Below, piece after piece: positions 45,180 through 57,327 of a stretch of DNA of 64,000 nucleotides (the first letter of the stretch is position 1; each line of letters starts with the position of its first letter). The position numbers were made by a program, and so were the translations under genes. The stretch spans positions 310,001 to 374,000 of the forward strand of contig NZ_JAJCTD010000004.1 in NCBI RefSeq assembly GCF_020564565.1, in the 5' to 3' direction. Below the pieces are notes generated by a model. That model did no database searches. It was not told the DNA's origin and saw only the letters and a list, made by a program, of their open reading frames with translations. This DNA is from Rhodobacter sp. Har01 (GTDB lineage: Bacteria > Pseudomonadota > Alphaproteobacteria > Rhodobacterales > Rhodobacteraceae).

Positions 45180-47072
45180 TCAGGGCTTCCAGTCCCAGGG
45201 CCGGGTGAAGCTGCCCAGCACCTCGGCCACCTTGGCCTCGTCCACCTCGCCGTCCTTGACCAGATGCGCGACCAGCCCGCGCTTCTTGTCCTCGACCACC
45301 TCGGACACCATGACCGGCAATTCGGCCTTGCGCAGCACGGCGTCATAGACCCGGGTGATGGCCATCCGGCGCAGGTCGGGCTTGAACACCTTGCCGACCG
45401 CGGTCTTTGGCAATTCGTGCAGGATTTCCATGTGCTTGGGCACTGCGGCCCGCTCCACGATGTGCTTTTCGCAATGCGCCATCAGCTCTTCGGTCGTGGC
45501 CTGTGCCCCGGCCACCAGTTCGACATAGACCGCCGGCAATTCGCCCGCATGGGCATCGGGCTGGCCGATGGCGCCGACCACGGCCACCGCCGGGTGGCTC
45601 ATCAGCGCCTCTTCGATGATTGCCGGGTCGATGTTGTGGCCGCCGCGGATGATCAGGTCCTTGGCCCGGCCGGTGATGAACAGATAGCCGTCGGCATCCA
45701 GCCGGCCCAGATCGCCGGTGCGCAGGAAGCGCCCGTCGGCGAACAGCTCGCGGTTCTTGTCGGCCTCGGTATAGGTCGAGCCCTCGAACACCCCCGGGTT
45801 CGACACGCAGATCTCGCCCACCTCGTCCACCGCGCATTCGCGAAAGCCGATGGCGCCCTGGCTGGTCAGGATGCGCACCTGGGTGTGCGGGAACGGCAGC
45901 CCGACCGAGCCGATCTTCTTGATCCCCTCGGGCGGGTTGATCGACACAAGGCAGGTCGCCTCGGTCAGGCCATACCCCTCGATCGTCTCGATCCCGGTCT
46001 CGCGCTTGAAGCGGTTGAACAGCTCGACCGGCATCGCCGCCGAGCCCGAGAAGGTGTGCCGCAGCGACGAGATGTCGGCGTTGACCTTGCGCTGCATCAG
46101 GGCCGCCAGCGCGGTCGGGACGGTGATCAGGTAGGTGACCCTGTAGCGTTCGACCAGCTTCCAGAGGTTGTCGAACACCCCCTCGCCGCGGTAGCCCTGC
46201 GGGGTGGGGAAGACCACATGCGCCCCGCTTGCGATCATAGACATCAGGATCGGGTAGCAGGCGAAGACGTGGAACAGCGGCAGCGGGCACATCACCACGT
46301 CGTCGGGCTTGAACAACAGCTTCTCGCCCAGCCAGCCGTTGTAGACCATGCCCGAGACCTTGTGCTGCGCCACCTTGGGCATCCCGGTGGTGCCGCCGGT
46401 GTGGAAATAGGCGGCAACGCGGTCTTCGGGCGGGTCGTCGAACTGCAGCCGGTCGGCCGGGTGGCGGGCCACCTCGGCGTCGAAGGACTTGACGTCGGCG
46501 CGGTGCTGGTGGCGCAGCTTCGGCCGGATCAGCGGCACGATCCAGCGCTTCAGGCCGGTGAGATAGCCCAGCAGGTCCACCTCAAGCACGGTCTGCACGT
46601 TCGGGGCGAACTTCACCGCCTCGGCCACCTTGTCGGCCAGGTCGGTCTTGGGAAATGCGCGCAGGGTGACCACGACGCGGGCCTTGGTCTCGCGCAGGAT
46701 CGAACTGATCTGGTCGGCTTCCAGCAGCGGGTTGATCGGGTTGACGATTCCCGCGACCGAACCGGCCAGCAGGGTGACGGCGGTTTCCATCGTGTTCGGC
46801 AGCACGAAGGCCACCACATCGCCCGACCGGATGCCCAGCGCACGGAAGGCGTTGGCGACCTGGGTGACGCGGGCATGCAGTTGCGACCAGGTCAGCGTGA
46901 CCTTGGGTGCGGTGGCGGCCGAAAGCAGCTGATAGCTGATCGCCGGCCGCGCGCCGTGCGCATCGCGCGCGCGGGTCAGGAATTCATACATCGTTCTGGC
47001 GACGTCACGCTCGGGCCAGGACATCTCGGCCTCGATGGCCCGCACCTCGGCCAGCGTGGAAAAACTCCCCAT
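45180..47072 (-). CDS. Acyl-CoA synthetase (AMP-binding)
   Basis: The 630-residue adenylate-forming enzyme activates a carboxylic acid as AMP ester and transfers it to CoA. Motifs: HTGGTTGMPK (ATP loop), EGYGLTEATC, RTGDLGRLDADGYLFITGRAKDLIIRGGHNI and the C-terminal catalytic Lys in LPKTAVGKVFKPDLR. Chain-length specificity is not visible. ATG 47070-47072 has GGAGGAG just upstream. Confidence 0.9.
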   Translation of the reverse strand: MGSFSTLAEVRAIEAEMSWPERDVARTMYEFLTRARDAHGARPAISYQLLSAATAPKVTLTWSQLHARVTQVANAFRALGIRSGDVVAFVLPNTMETAVTLLAGSVAGIVNPINPLLEADQISSILRETKARVVVTLRAFPKTDLADKVAEAVKFAPNVQTVLEVDLLGYLTGLKRWIVPLIRPKLRHQHRADVKSFDAEVARHPADRLQFDDPPEDRVAAYFHTGGTTGMPKVAQHKVSGMVYNGWLGEKLLFKPDDVVMCPLPLFHVFACYPILMSMIASGAHVVFPTPQGYRGEGVFDNLWKLVERYRVTYLITVPTALAALMQRKVNADISSLRHTFSGSAAMPVELFNRFKRETGIETIEGYGLTEATCLVSINPPEGIKKIGSVGLPFPHTQVRILTSQGAIGFRECAVDEVGEICVSNPGVFEGSTYTEADKNRELFADGRFLRTGDLGRLDADGYLFITGRAKDLIIRGGHNIDPAIIEEALMSHPAVAVVGAIGQPDAHAGELPAVYVELVAGAQATTEELMAHCEKHIVERAAVPKHMEILHELPKTAVGKVFKPDLRRMAITRVYDAVLRKAELPVMVSEVVEDKKRGLVAHLVKDGEVDEAKVAEVLGSFTRPWDWKP

Positions 47073-47221
47073 CGTCTCCTCCCCATCTTCGTCGTTTCGC
47101 CCCGCTCTTGTGGTGGGGTTATCGGCGAATGTGGGGGGTGCGGGCGGCTTTGCCAATCCTTTTCGTCGCGCGTCAACGCAACGTCAGGGGCGGCACCTGC
47201 CGCCCCGGACGGATGCGCGGA

Positions 47222-47818
47222 TCAGGCGGCCAATTTGCCGGCGATTTCGACCAGGCGGCGGACCTGGTGGCCGATGGCCGCCTTGGCCTTGTCGTCCAGT
47301 GCCGCGCCCTGGGTGTGGCTGTAGCCATAGGGATTGCCGCCGGCGGCAAAGATCGCAGCATCGGTATAGCCCGGAGCGACGATGATCGCGCCCCAGTGCA
47401 GGAAGGTGGTGTACAGGCCCAGGATGGTGGCCTCCTGCCCGCCATGCGGGTTCTGCGCGCTGGTCATCGCGCTGATCGCCTTGTTGGCCAGCCCGCCCTT
47501 GAACCAGACCCCGCCCAGCGTGTCGATGAACGACCGCACCTGGCTGGTGGCCTGGCCAAAGCGGGTGGGGCCGCTGAACAGGTAGGCATTGGCCCATTCC
47601 ATGTCGTCCGGGGTGGCCACCGGCACCGCCTTTTGCGCCTCGGCGGCGGCCTTCCAGCCGTCCTGGGCATTCACCACGGCCTCGGGCGCGGTCTCGGCCA
47701 CGCGCAGCAGGCGCACCTCGGCGCCGGCGGACCGGGCCGCTTCGGCGGCGATTTCGGCCATGGCATGGTTGGTGCCGTAGGTCGAGTAATAGATGATGGC
47801 AAGCTTCACGGCGGACAT
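47222..47818 (-). CDS. wrbA: NAD(P)H:quinone oxidoreductase, WrbA type
   Basis: The 198-residue flavodoxin-like protein has the FMN loop [33 protein letters not shown] and PYGYSHTQG as in WrbA, a two-electron quinone reductase against oxidative stress. ATG 47816-47818. Confidence 0.93.
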   Translation of the reverse strand: MSAVKLAIIYYSTYGTNHAMAEIAAEAARSAGAEVRLLRVAETAPEAVVNAQDGWKAAAEAQKAVPVATPDDMEWANAYLFSGPTRFGQATSQVRSFIDTLGGVWFKGGLANKAISAMTSAQNPHGGQEATILGLYTTFLHWGAIIVAPGYTDAAIFAAGGNPYGYSHTQGAALDDKAKAAIGHQVRRLVEIAGKLAA

Positions 47819-47981
47819 TGCAGGTTTCCTTCACACATTGCGGTAATCCTTGCCGTGATCTATGCGCAGGCCCACTGGCCCGACCATTCCCGATCCCCGC
47901 GCATGCACCGTGCATCCTTGCGCAGGGGTTCACCTTGCTGCGGGGGCCGGATATGGTGGCGCTAACTGACAGGTGCTTTGC

Positions 47982-48932
47982 ATGGCCGAACCCGCCCCGA
48001 TCCTGACGCTGACGCTGAACCCCGCCCTCGACATGGCGACCGAAGTGCCAGAGATCATCCCCGACCAGAAGCTGCGCTGCTCGGACCCGCTCCTCGACCC
48101 GGGCGGCGGCGGGCTGAACGTCAGCCGGGCGATCCGTTCGCTGGGTGGCGAAAGCCTGGCGCTGGTGGCGCTGGGGGGGCTGACCGGCGACCGGCTGGCC
48201 GGGCTGATCCGCCAGGCCGGGGTGACGTTCCTGTCGATCCTGGGGCCGGGCGAGACCCGTCTGTCGCTGTCGGTGCGCGAGGAATCCACCGGCAAGCAGT
48301 ATCGCTTCATGCTGCCGGGCCCGGTCTGGGGCGGCGCGGAGCGGGCGCGGGTCTTCACGCTGTTGCGCGCCACGGCACGGCCCGGCGGCTATTCGGTGAT
48401 CTCGGGCAGCCAGCCGCCCGGCACCCCGATCGACTTTTCCTCGCAACTGGCGGAATCGATGCCGGACAGCAAGGTGGTGCTGGACACCTCGGGCAAGCCG
48501 CTGGTCGAGGCGGTGCGCAACCCGATCCCGGGCCTGGAAGTGCTGCGGATGGACGGCGAAGAGGCCGAAAGCCTGACCGGCCATCCGCTGAAGGACCGCA
48601 AGGACACCGCCGACTTCGCGCAGGGTCTGGCGCGCAGGGGCGTGGCCCGCAAGGTGGTGGTGGCGCGCGGGGCGGACGGCAACGTGCTGGCCACCGCCGA
48701 CCAGCGGCTGTTTTCGCCGGCGCCGAAGGTGCGCGTGCGGTCCACCGTCGGCGCCGGCGACAGCTTCGTCGCCGCCCTTGTGCTGGCGATGTCGCGCGGC
48801 CAGCCCGACGATGAGGCGCTTGCCCTTGGCTCGGCCGCGGCGGCGGCGGCGGTCACCACCGACGCCACCCAGCTGTGCCGCCCCGAAGACGTGATGCGCC
48901 TGATGCACGAAGCGGTCGCCATCGAGGTCTGA
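47982..48932 (+). CDS. 1-phosphofructokinase-type PfkB kinase
   Basis: The 316-residue ribokinase-fold enzyme belongs to the PfkB branch that phosphorylates sugar phosphates: TLTLNPALDMATEV at the start, DPGGGGLNVSRAIRSLGG, and STVGAGDSFVAALVLA at the active site. It could be 6-phosphofructokinase II or 1-phosphofructokinase. No PTS genes are near. ATG 47982 preferred over the TTG at 47973. Confidence 0.88.
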   Translation: MAEPAPILTLTLNPALDMATEVPEIIPDQKLRCSDPLLDPGGGGLNVSRAIRSLGGESLALVALGGLTGDRLAGLIRQAGVTFLSILGPGETRLSLSVREESTGKQYRFMLPGPVWGGAERARVFTLLRATARPGGYSVISGSQPPGTPIDFSSQLAESMPDSKVVLDTSGKPLVEAVRNPIPGLEVLRMDGEEAESLTGHPLKDRKDTADFAQGLARRGVARKVVVARGADGNVLATADQRLFSPAPKVRVRSTVGAGDSFVAALVLAMSRGQPDDEALALGSAAAAAAVTTDATQLCRPEDVMRLMHEAVAIEV

Positions 48933-48964
48933 CCCGCGCCGGCGGCAGCCCCCGGCGCGCGCGA

Positions 48965-48982
48965 CCGGGCCGGACGGCCCGG
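48965..48982. terminator. Possible two-way terminator hairpin
   Basis: CCGGGCCG and CGGCCCGG form an 8-bp stem around GA in the 55-bp gap between the convergent PfkB and nadE genes. No T-tract. Confidence 0.45.
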
Positions 48983-48987
48983 GAAGA

Positions 48988-50652
48988 TCAGTCCGCCGAC
49001 CGGTCCCGCCAGCGCATGGCGATCGGATAGCGGCGGTCCAGCCAGAACGCCTTTTGCGTCAGCCGAACGCCGGGGGCAGACTGGAAGCGCTTGTATTCGG
49101 CGATGTAAAGCAGGTGTTCCACCTTCTTCACCGTCGCCAGGTCAAACCCGCGCTCGACCAGATCGGCCACCGACTCCTCACGCTCGACCAGGCCTTCCAG
49201 GATGGCATCCAGCACCTCATAGGGCGGCAACGAATCCTGATCGGTCTGGTTCGCCCGCAACTCGGCCGAGGGCGGCTTGTCGATGATCCGCAGCGGAATC
49301 ACCTCGCCCGCCGGGCCTTTCATCCAGGGCCGGTGATGCTCATTCCGCCAGCGGGCGGTCAGGAACATGCGGGTCTTGTACATGTCCTTGACCGGGTTGT
49401 AGCCGCCGTTCATGTCGCCGTAGATGGTGCAGTAACCGACCGCCATCTCGCTTTTGTTGCCGGTGGTCAGCAGCATCTCGCCGAACTTGTTCGACAAGGC
49501 CATCAGCAGCAGCCCGCGCAGGCGGGACTGGATGTTTTCCTCGGTGACGCCGGTCTCGGTGCCGGCAAACAGCGGCGCCAACGCCTCCGCCACCGCCCCT
49601 TGCGGCCCCGAAATCGGCACCGTGTCATGCCGGCACCCCAGCCGCCGGGCGCAGTCCGCGGCGTCCTCCAGCGAATGCGCAGAGGTGAATTCCGAGGGCA
49701 GCATCACGCAGCGCAGGTTTTCCGGCCCCAAGGCGTCGGCGGCGATGGCGGCGACGATGGCGCTGTCGATGCCGCCCGACAGGCCCAGCAGCGCCTTGGA
49801 AAACCCGGTCTTGCGCATGTAGTCGCCCAGGCCCATCACGCAGGCGCGGTAATCGGCCTCGCCGATCGGCGGCAGTTCGGCGATCTCGCCCGGGTCGGCC
49901 TGCCAGCCCTGCGCCGTGCGGCGAAAGGTGACCAGCGCCGCGGCCTCGTCGAACTGCGGCATCTGCACCGCCAGCCGCCCGCCGGGGTTCAAGACCATGC
50001 TGGACCCGTCGAAGACCTGGTCATCCTGCCCGCCGACCATGTTCAGATAGCACAGCGGCAGCCCGGTCTCGACCACCCGCGCGACCATCAGGTTCAGCCG
50101 CAGGTTCGGCTTGCCGCGGTGATAGGGGCTGCCATTCGGCACCAGCAGGATTTCCGCCCCGGTTTCCTGCAGGGTCTCGGCCACGTCGGCGTGCCAGGCA
50201 TCCTCGCAGATCGGCGTGCCGATGCGGACACCGTTGACCACATAAGGCCCGGCGACCTCGGCCGACGAGAAGATGCGCTTTTCGTCAAAGACCGCGTCGT
50301 TCGGCAGGTGGTGCTTGAGGATGGTCGCCGTGGCGCGGCCGCCCTGCAGCACCCACCAGGCGTTGAACAGCCGCCCGCCGATGCGCGCCGGACCGCCGAT
50401 GCCCAACGCCGGGCCGTCGGCGCAATCGCGCGCCAGGGCCTCGACGGCGGCGATGGCCTCGTCCTGGAAGGCAGGCTTCAGGATCAGGTCCTGGGTCTGG
50501 TAGCCGGTGACGAACATCTCGGTCAGCGCCACCATGTCGGCGCCGGCCTGCTTGCCTGCCTGCCACTGCGCCCGGGCCTTCGCCGCGTTGCCCGCAATGT
50601 CGCCGACCGTGGGGTTGGCCTGCACCAGCATCAGCCGGAAGATGTCGGTCAT
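48988..50652 (-). CDS. nadE: NAD+ synthase (glutamine-hydrolysing)
   Basis: The 554-residue enzyme pairs an N-terminal nitrilase-type glutaminase (Glu in ALTEMFVTGY, Lys in LKHHLPNDAVFDEKR, Cys in GTPICEDAW) with a C-terminal ATP-PPase NAD synthase (GLSGGIDSAIVAAI, LTTGNKSEMAVGYCTIYGD). It makes NAD+ from deamido-NAD+. ATG 50650-50652. Confidence 0.95.
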   Translation of the reverse strand: MTDIFRLMLVQANPTVGDIAGNAAKARAQWQAGKQAGADMVALTEMFVTGYQTQDLILKPAFQDEAIAAVEALARDCADGPALGIGGPARIGGRLFNAWWVLQGGRATATILKHHLPNDAVFDEKRIFSSAEVAGPYVVNGVRIGTPICEDAWHADVAETLQETGAEILLVPNGSPYHRGKPNLRLNLMVARVVETGLPLCYLNMVGGQDDQVFDGSSMVLNPGGRLAVQMPQFDEAAALVTFRRTAQGWQADPGEIAELPPIGEADYRACVMGLGDYMRKTGFSKALLGLSGGIDSAIVAAIAADALGPENLRCVMLPSEFTSAHSLEDAADCARRLGCRHDTVPISGPQGAVAEALAPLFAGTETGVTEENIQSRLRGLLLMALSNKFGEMLLTTGNKSEMAVGYCTIYGDMNGGYNPVKDMYKTRMFLTARWRNEHHRPWMKGPAGEVIPLRIIDKPPSAELRANQTDQDSLPPYEVLDAILEGLVEREESVADLVERGFDLATVKKVEHLLYIAEYKRFQSAPGVRLTQKAFWLDRRYPIAMRWRDRSAD

Positions 50653-50790
50653 CGCGGGTCTCCTTGCACGCCTTTGCCGTTCTAGCAGAACCGCCGGGCC
50701 AGGCGAAACCCCGGCCAAAGTGCCCGACTTGCCAGCCTGATCGCCCGCCCCTACCCTGTCCGCCGGATTCGACCACTGGGAGCCCCCGCA

Positions 50791-52275
50791 ATGCGCCTTG
50801 TTCCGGCCACCCTTGTCGCCGCCGCGCTGGCCCTGTCCGGCCCGGCCCTGGCCCAGTCGGAAGACGAGGTCATCACCAAGCAATACGACGACGGCTCGGT
50901 CTACGAGGGCACGTTCAAGAACGGACGCCAGCACGGTCGCGGCACCTACCGGCTGCCGAACGGCTTCGAATACTCGGGCGACTGGGCCGATGGCGAGATC
51001 GCCGGTCAGGGCCTGGCGCGTTACCCCAACGGCTCGGTCTATGAAGGCGGCTTTGCCAAGGGGCAACCGGACGGCAAGGGCAAGATCACCTTCGCCGATG
51101 GCGGCACCTACGATGGCGACTGGGTGGCGGGCAAGATGACCGGCTCGGGCAAGGCGACCTATCCGAACGGCGCGGTCTATACCGGGGCCTTCGTGAACGG
51201 CCAGCACAACGGCAAGGGCGTCCTCGAGAACCCCGGCGGCTATCGCTACGACGGCGACTGGGTGGCGGGCGTGAAAGAAGGGCAGGGCAAGATCGCCTAT
51301 CCCGACGGCACCACCTACGACGGCGGCCTGGTGAAGGGCGAGAGATCGGGCAAGGGCACGCTGGTCATGCCGAACGGGCTGACCTATGTCGGCGACTGGG
51401 CCGGCGGGCAGATCAACGGCTCCGGCAAGCTGACCCAACCCAACGGCGACATCTACGAGGGCGCCTTCGTGAACGGCCAGCGCGACGGCAAGGGCAAGAC
51501 CACCCATGCCGCGGGCGATGTCTATGAAGGCGACTACCAGGCCGACCGCCGCCACGGCCAGGGCGTCTTTGCCGCCAAGGACGGGTTCAAGTACGAAGGC
51601 GCCTGGGTCGAAGGCCGGATGGAGGGGACAGGCAGCGTGACCTATCCCGACGGCTCGGTCTATGTCGGTGCGATGAAGGCCGACCAGGCGCACGGCCAGG
51701 GCGCGATCACCTACCCCGACGGATCGACCTACGAAGGCGCCTGGGAAGCCGGGATCATCCAGGGCAAGGGCAAGGCCAGCTATGCCAATGGCCAGGTCTA
51801 TGAGGGGAATTTCGTTGCCGCCAAACCGGATGGCGCGGGAACCATGACCTATCCGGACGGCTACCGCTACGAGGGCGACTGGAAAGCGGGCAGCCGCGAG
51901 GGCGTGGGCACGGCGACCTATGCCGACGGCACCGTCTACAAGGGCGGCTTCCAGGCCGGCTTGCGCGATGGCAAGGGTGAGCTGACCATGACCGACGGCT
52001 TCCGCTACACCGGCGACTGGAAGGCGGGCGAGATCGACGGCCAAGGCACCGCGACCTATCCTTCGGGCGACGTCTATGAAGGCGCCTTCCTCAAGGGCAA
52101 ACGGCACGGCCAGGGCAAGATGACCTATGCCACCGGCCAGCTGGCCGAGGGCATCTGGCAGGACGGCATCCTGACCGCCCCGCCAGAACCTGCGCCAGAA
52201 CCTGCGCCAGAGCCGGCAGCCGAGGCCCCGGCCGAGGGCGCTGCCCCGGCCGAGCCGCCGCCCGCGAACCCCTGA
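50791..52275 (+). CDS. Secreted MORN-repeat protein
   Basis: The 494-residue protein has a signal peptide (MRLVPATLVAAALALSGPALAQ), then about 18 complete MORN repeats of 23 residues (pattern YEGxFxxGxxxGxGxxxxxxG, residues about 32-450) and one degenerate final unit. It ends with a Pro/Ala/Glu tail (PAPEPAPEPA type). MORN repeats bind lipids or proteins and form extended beta ribbons. An envelope or surface structural role is plausible but unproven. Single gene between nadE (divergent) and priA (convergent). Confidence 0.9.
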   Translation: MRLVPATLVAAALALSGPALAQSEDEVITKQYDDGSVYEGTFKNGRQHGRGTYRLPNGFEYSGDWADGEIAGQGLARYPNGSVYEGGFAKGQPDGKGKITFADGGTYDGDWVAGKMTGSGKATYPNGAVYTGAFVNGQHNGKGVLENPGGYRYDGDWVAGVKEGQGKIAYPDGTTYDGGLVKGERSGKGTLVMPNGLTYVGDWAGGQINGSGKLTQPNGDIYEGAFVNGQRDGKGKTTHAAGDVYEGDYQADRRHGQGVFAAKDGFKYEGAWVEGRMEGTGSVTYPDGSVYVGAMKADQAHGQGAITYPDGSTYEGAWEAGIIQGKGKASYANGQVYEGNFVAAKPDGAGTMTYPDGYRYEGDWKAGSREGVGTATYADGTVYKGGFQAGLRDGKGELTMTDGFRYTGDWKAGEIDGQGTATYPSGDVYEGAFLKGKRHGQGKMTYATGQLAEGIWQDGILTAPPEPAPEPAPEPAAEAPAEGAAPAEPPPANP

Positions 52276-52371
52276 TCCCGCCGCGGCGGTGATCCGGCAG
52301 AGCGGCGCCAGAGGCGCCGCATGCCCTTTGCCTCGTCGTCGCGCGCGAAAGCCGCGCGCTCCTCCTCGCCG

Positions 52372-52480
52372 GCGGGGGCGCTGCCCCCGTCTTCGCGTGC
52401 CGCGAAGACTCCCCCGGGGTATTTGGGCCAAGATGAAGACCTTGCCGCTTCATCTTGGTTCAAATACCCCCCGCGCGGAG
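52372..52480. repeat. Composite palindromic repeat, copy III
   Basis: It has the same plan as copies I and II: GCGGGGGCGCTGCCCCCG hairpin, GTCTTCGCG/CGCGAAGAC hairpin, then GGGTATTTGGGCCAAGATGA pairing with TCATCTTGGTTCAAATACCC. The inner arm differs in sequence but not in shape. It lies between convergent MORN and priA genes. Confidence 0.75.
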
Positions 52481-52538
52481 CGCATCTTGCACGCCGCCGG
52501 CAAGAGGCAGGACACTCGGCCTTCTCGCCCGGGGGACC

Positions 52539-54740
<2,202 letters not shown>

Positions 54741-54838
54741 ATTCTTTGCCCCCGCATCTTTCGCCCGGGGCCGTCTTGCGGTAATACCCCCGGCAACCCT
54801 GCAACTCCACTGCCTGACGCGCCGGAAGGACACCGCCC

Positions 54839-55492
54839 ATGAGATTCTTCGTCGATACCGCCGATGTGGATGCCATCCGAGAGCTCAACGACCTGGGCAT
54901 GGTCGACGGGGTGACCACCAACCCTTCGCTCATCCTGAAGGCGGGGCGTGACATCCTGGAAGTCACCAAGGAAATCTGCTCCTTCGTTTCGGGGCCGGTG
55001 TCGGCCGAAGTCGTGGCGCTCAAGGCCGACGAGATGATCGCCGAGGGCCGCAAGCTGGCCGAAATCGCGCCGAACATCGCCGTCAAGGTGCCGCTGACCT
55101 GGGATGGTCTCAAGGCCTGCAAGGTGCTGACCGGCGAAGGCAAGATGGTCAATGTCACGCTCTGCTTCAGCGTCAACCAGGCGCTCCTGGCCGCCAAGGC
55201 CGGCGCGACCTTCATCAGCCCCTTCATCGGCCGGCTGGATGACATCAACCTCGACGGGCTGGAACTGATCGCCGACATCCGGCAGGTCTATGACAACTAC
55301 GGCTTCGACACCCAGATCCTGGCCGCCTCGGTTCGCACCCTGAACCACGCCTCGCAATGCGCGCTGATCGGCGCCGATGTGATGACCGCGCCGCCCTCGG
55401 TCATCAAGGCCATGGCCGGCCATGTGCTGACCGACAAGGGGCTTGAGCAGTTCATGAAGGACTGGGCCAAGACCGGTCAAAGGATCCTTTGA
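54839..55492 (+). CDS. fsa: Transaldolase/fructose-6-phosphate aldolase
   Basis: The 217-residue TIM-barrel aldolase is of the short transaldolase type. The Schiff-base Lys is Lys83 in NIAVKVPLT; the start [18 protein letters not shown] and VTTNPSL are typical. It could be a transaldolase of the pentose phosphate route or FSA. GGAAGG upstream of the ATG. Confidence 0.92.
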   Translation: MRFFVDTADVDAIRELNDLGMVDGVTTNPSLILKAGRDILEVTKEICSFVSGPVSAEVVALKADEMIAEGRKLAEIAPNIAVKVPLTWDGLKACKVLTGEGKMVNVTLCFSVNQALLAAKAGATFISPFIGRLDDINLDGLELIADIRQVYDNYGFDTQILAASVRTLNHASQCALIGADVMTAPPSVIKAMAGHVLTDKGLEQFMKDWAKTGQRIL

Positions 55493-55645
55493 CCGCAACG
55501 CCCCCTCCACGCCCCCTCCACGCCGCCGTGCCGTCGGCGCAACAGCCGGCCGGCGCGTTCCGCGCCCCGGACGTAGCTCTGGCACGCTTGGACAAATCCC
55601 CTATACTGCCCTGCAAATCACCAGAAACTGTCGGGCAGACTTTCA

Positions 55646-56338
55646 ATGATCGAACCTGACCTGCGCGACCGCCTGATCGCTGAGCCGGAAGCCCTCCTGG
55701 AAGACCAGGACGTGATGAATGCGCTGGTCGCGGCCAACGAACGCGCCATGGGCGCCAATATCGTCGATCTGCGCGGCATCGCCATGCAGCGGCTGGAGAC
55801 CCGGCTTGAGCGGCTGGAGGATACCCACCGCAGCGTGATCGCCGCCGCCTATGAGAACCTGGCCGGCACCAACCAGGTGCATCGCGCGCTGCTGCAACTG
55901 CTTGACCCGCTCAGCTTCGAGGATTTTCTCAAGGCGCTGACCACCGATGTTGCGGCCACCCTGCGCGTCGACTGCGTGCGGCTGGTGCTGGAAAGCCGGC
56001 AGGAAGCCACCGATCCCGCGCTGCGCAAGCTGGGCGAGGTTCTCTATGTCGCCGAGCCGGGCTTCGTGGCCGACTACGTCGCCGGCGGCCGCAACGTGCC
56101 GCTGCGCCCGGTCACCCTGCGCCAGGTGATGCCCGAGGGCGATGCGCTTTACGGCGACCGCGCCGGCTTCATCCGCTCCGAGGCGTTGCTGCGGCTGGAT
56201 TTCGGCAAGGGCCGGCTGCCCGGCATGCTGGTCTTCGGCGCCGAGGACCCGCACCATTTCAAGCCCACCCAGGGCACCGACCTTCTGGCCTTCTTCGCCG
56301 GCGTCTTCGAACGGACGATGCGCCGCTGGCTGTCGTGA
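55646..56338 (+). CDS. DUF484 family protein
   Basis: The 230-residue protein begins with a helical region and continues with a GAF-like domain, ending in GTDLLAFFAGVFERTMRRWL, the DUF484 hallmark. It is regularly found just upstream of xerC; function unknown. Its TGA overlaps the GTG start of xerC. Confidence 0.9.
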   Translation: MIEPDLRDRLIAEPEALLEDQDVMNALVAANERAMGANIVDLRGIAMQRLETRLERLEDTHRSVIAAAYENLAGTNQVHRALLQLLDPLSFEDFLKALTTDVAATLRVDCVRLVLESRQEATDPALRKLGEVLYVAEPGFVADYVAGGRNVPLRPVTLRQVMPEGDALYGDRAGFIRSEALLRLDFGKGRLPGMLVFGAEDPHHFKPTQGTDLLAFFAGVFERTMRRWLS

Positions 56339-57279
56339 CCGACACACTGGCCCTCGCGCCGCAACTGCGGGCCGCGCTGGCCGACTGGCTGGCACAGCTT
56401 TCCGCGCTCAAGGGTGCCTCGCGCCACACCCTCACCGCCTATGCCCATGACCTGCGCGGCTACCTCGCCTTCCTTGCCGCCCACCGCGGCGGCGCCGAGG
56501 GTCTGCCCGCCGTGCTGGCCACCACACAGTCCGACCTGCGCGCCTGGATGGCCCACGAACGCGCCCGCGGGCTAGAGGCGCGGTCACTGGCCCGTGCGCT
56601 GTCGGCGGTGAAATCCTTCACTGCCTGGGCCGCCGACCGAACCGGCGCCGAGGCCACCCCCGTCCTGTCGGCCCGCGGCCCCAAGTTCCGCCGCAAGCTG
56701 CCCCGCCCGCTGACCGAAGACGGCGCGGCCGAGATCATCGAAACCGTCGGCCTGCAGGCGCGCCAGGACTGGCAGCAGGCCCGCGACATCGCCGTGGTGA
56801 CCCTGCTTTACGGCTGCGGGTTGCGCATCTCCGAGGCCCTTGGCCTGACCGCCGCCGCCCTGCCCTTGCCCGATGTGCTGCGCATCACCGGCAAGGGCGA
56901 AAAGACCCGCCTCGTCCCGGTCCTGCCCGCCGCGCGCGCGGCCGTCGCCGCCTACGCCAGGGCCTGCCCCCACGACCTTGCGCCGGACGCCCCGCTGTTC
57001 CGCGGCGCCCGCGGCGGTCCGCTGAACCCGCGCCTCATCCAGTTGGCCATGGAGAAGGCGCGGGCCCAACTGGGCCTTCCCGCCACCGCCACGCCGCACG
57101 CCCTGCGCCACAGCTTCGCCACCCACCTGTTGTCGGCCGGTGGCGACCTGCGGGCGATCCAGGAGCTGCTGGGCCACGCCTCGCTCTCCACGACCCAGGC
57201 CTACACCGCCGTCGACGCCGCCCGCCTGATGGAGGTCTACGACGCCGCCCATCCCCGTGCCACCATGGGCAAATCCTGA
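56335..57279 (+). CDS. xerC: Tyrosine recombinase XerC
   Basis: The 314-residue recombinase resolves chromosome dimers at dif with XerD. The catalytic set is complete: Arg in YGCGLRISEAL, Lys in GKGEKTRLVP, His/Arg in HALRHSFATHLL, His in LGHASLSTTQ and Tyr in TQAYTAV. It starts with GTG 56335-56337 (GTGA overlap with DUF484). The setting is chromosomal, not an integrase of a mobile element. Confidence 0.93.
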   Translation: MTDTLALAPQLRAALADWLAQLSALKGASRHTLTAYAHDLRGYLAFLAAHRGGAEGLPAVLATTQSDLRAWMAHERARGLEARSLARALSAVKSFTAWAADRTGAEATPVLSARGPKFRRKLPRPLTEDGAAEIIETVGLQARQDWQQARDIAVVTLLYGCGLRISEALGLTAAALPLPDVLRITGKGEKTRLVPVLPAARAAVAAYARACPHDLAPDAPLFRGARGGPLNPRLIQLAMEKARAQLGLPATATPHALRHSFATHLLSAGGDLRAIQELLGHASLSTTQAYTAVDAARLMEVYDAAHPRATMGKS

Positions 57280-57327
57280 CGTTTCTCCCCGTTGCACCGC
57301 GCTCGAGTTTCGGCCAAGACTGACGCC

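Noticed and set aside
50791..52275. The regular short repeats here as a CRISPR-like array
   Set aside because: The 69-bp period is coding and yields 23-residue MORN units; there are no spacers and no cas genes.
50653..52431. Long N-terminal extension of nadE antisense to the MORN gene
   Set aside because: It mirrors the MORN repeats in antisense; the nitrilase domain begins at the ATG at 50652.
56335..57279. XerC as a mobile-element integrase
   Set aside because: Its overlap with DUF484 and the core neighbours identify it as the chromosomal dif recombinase.
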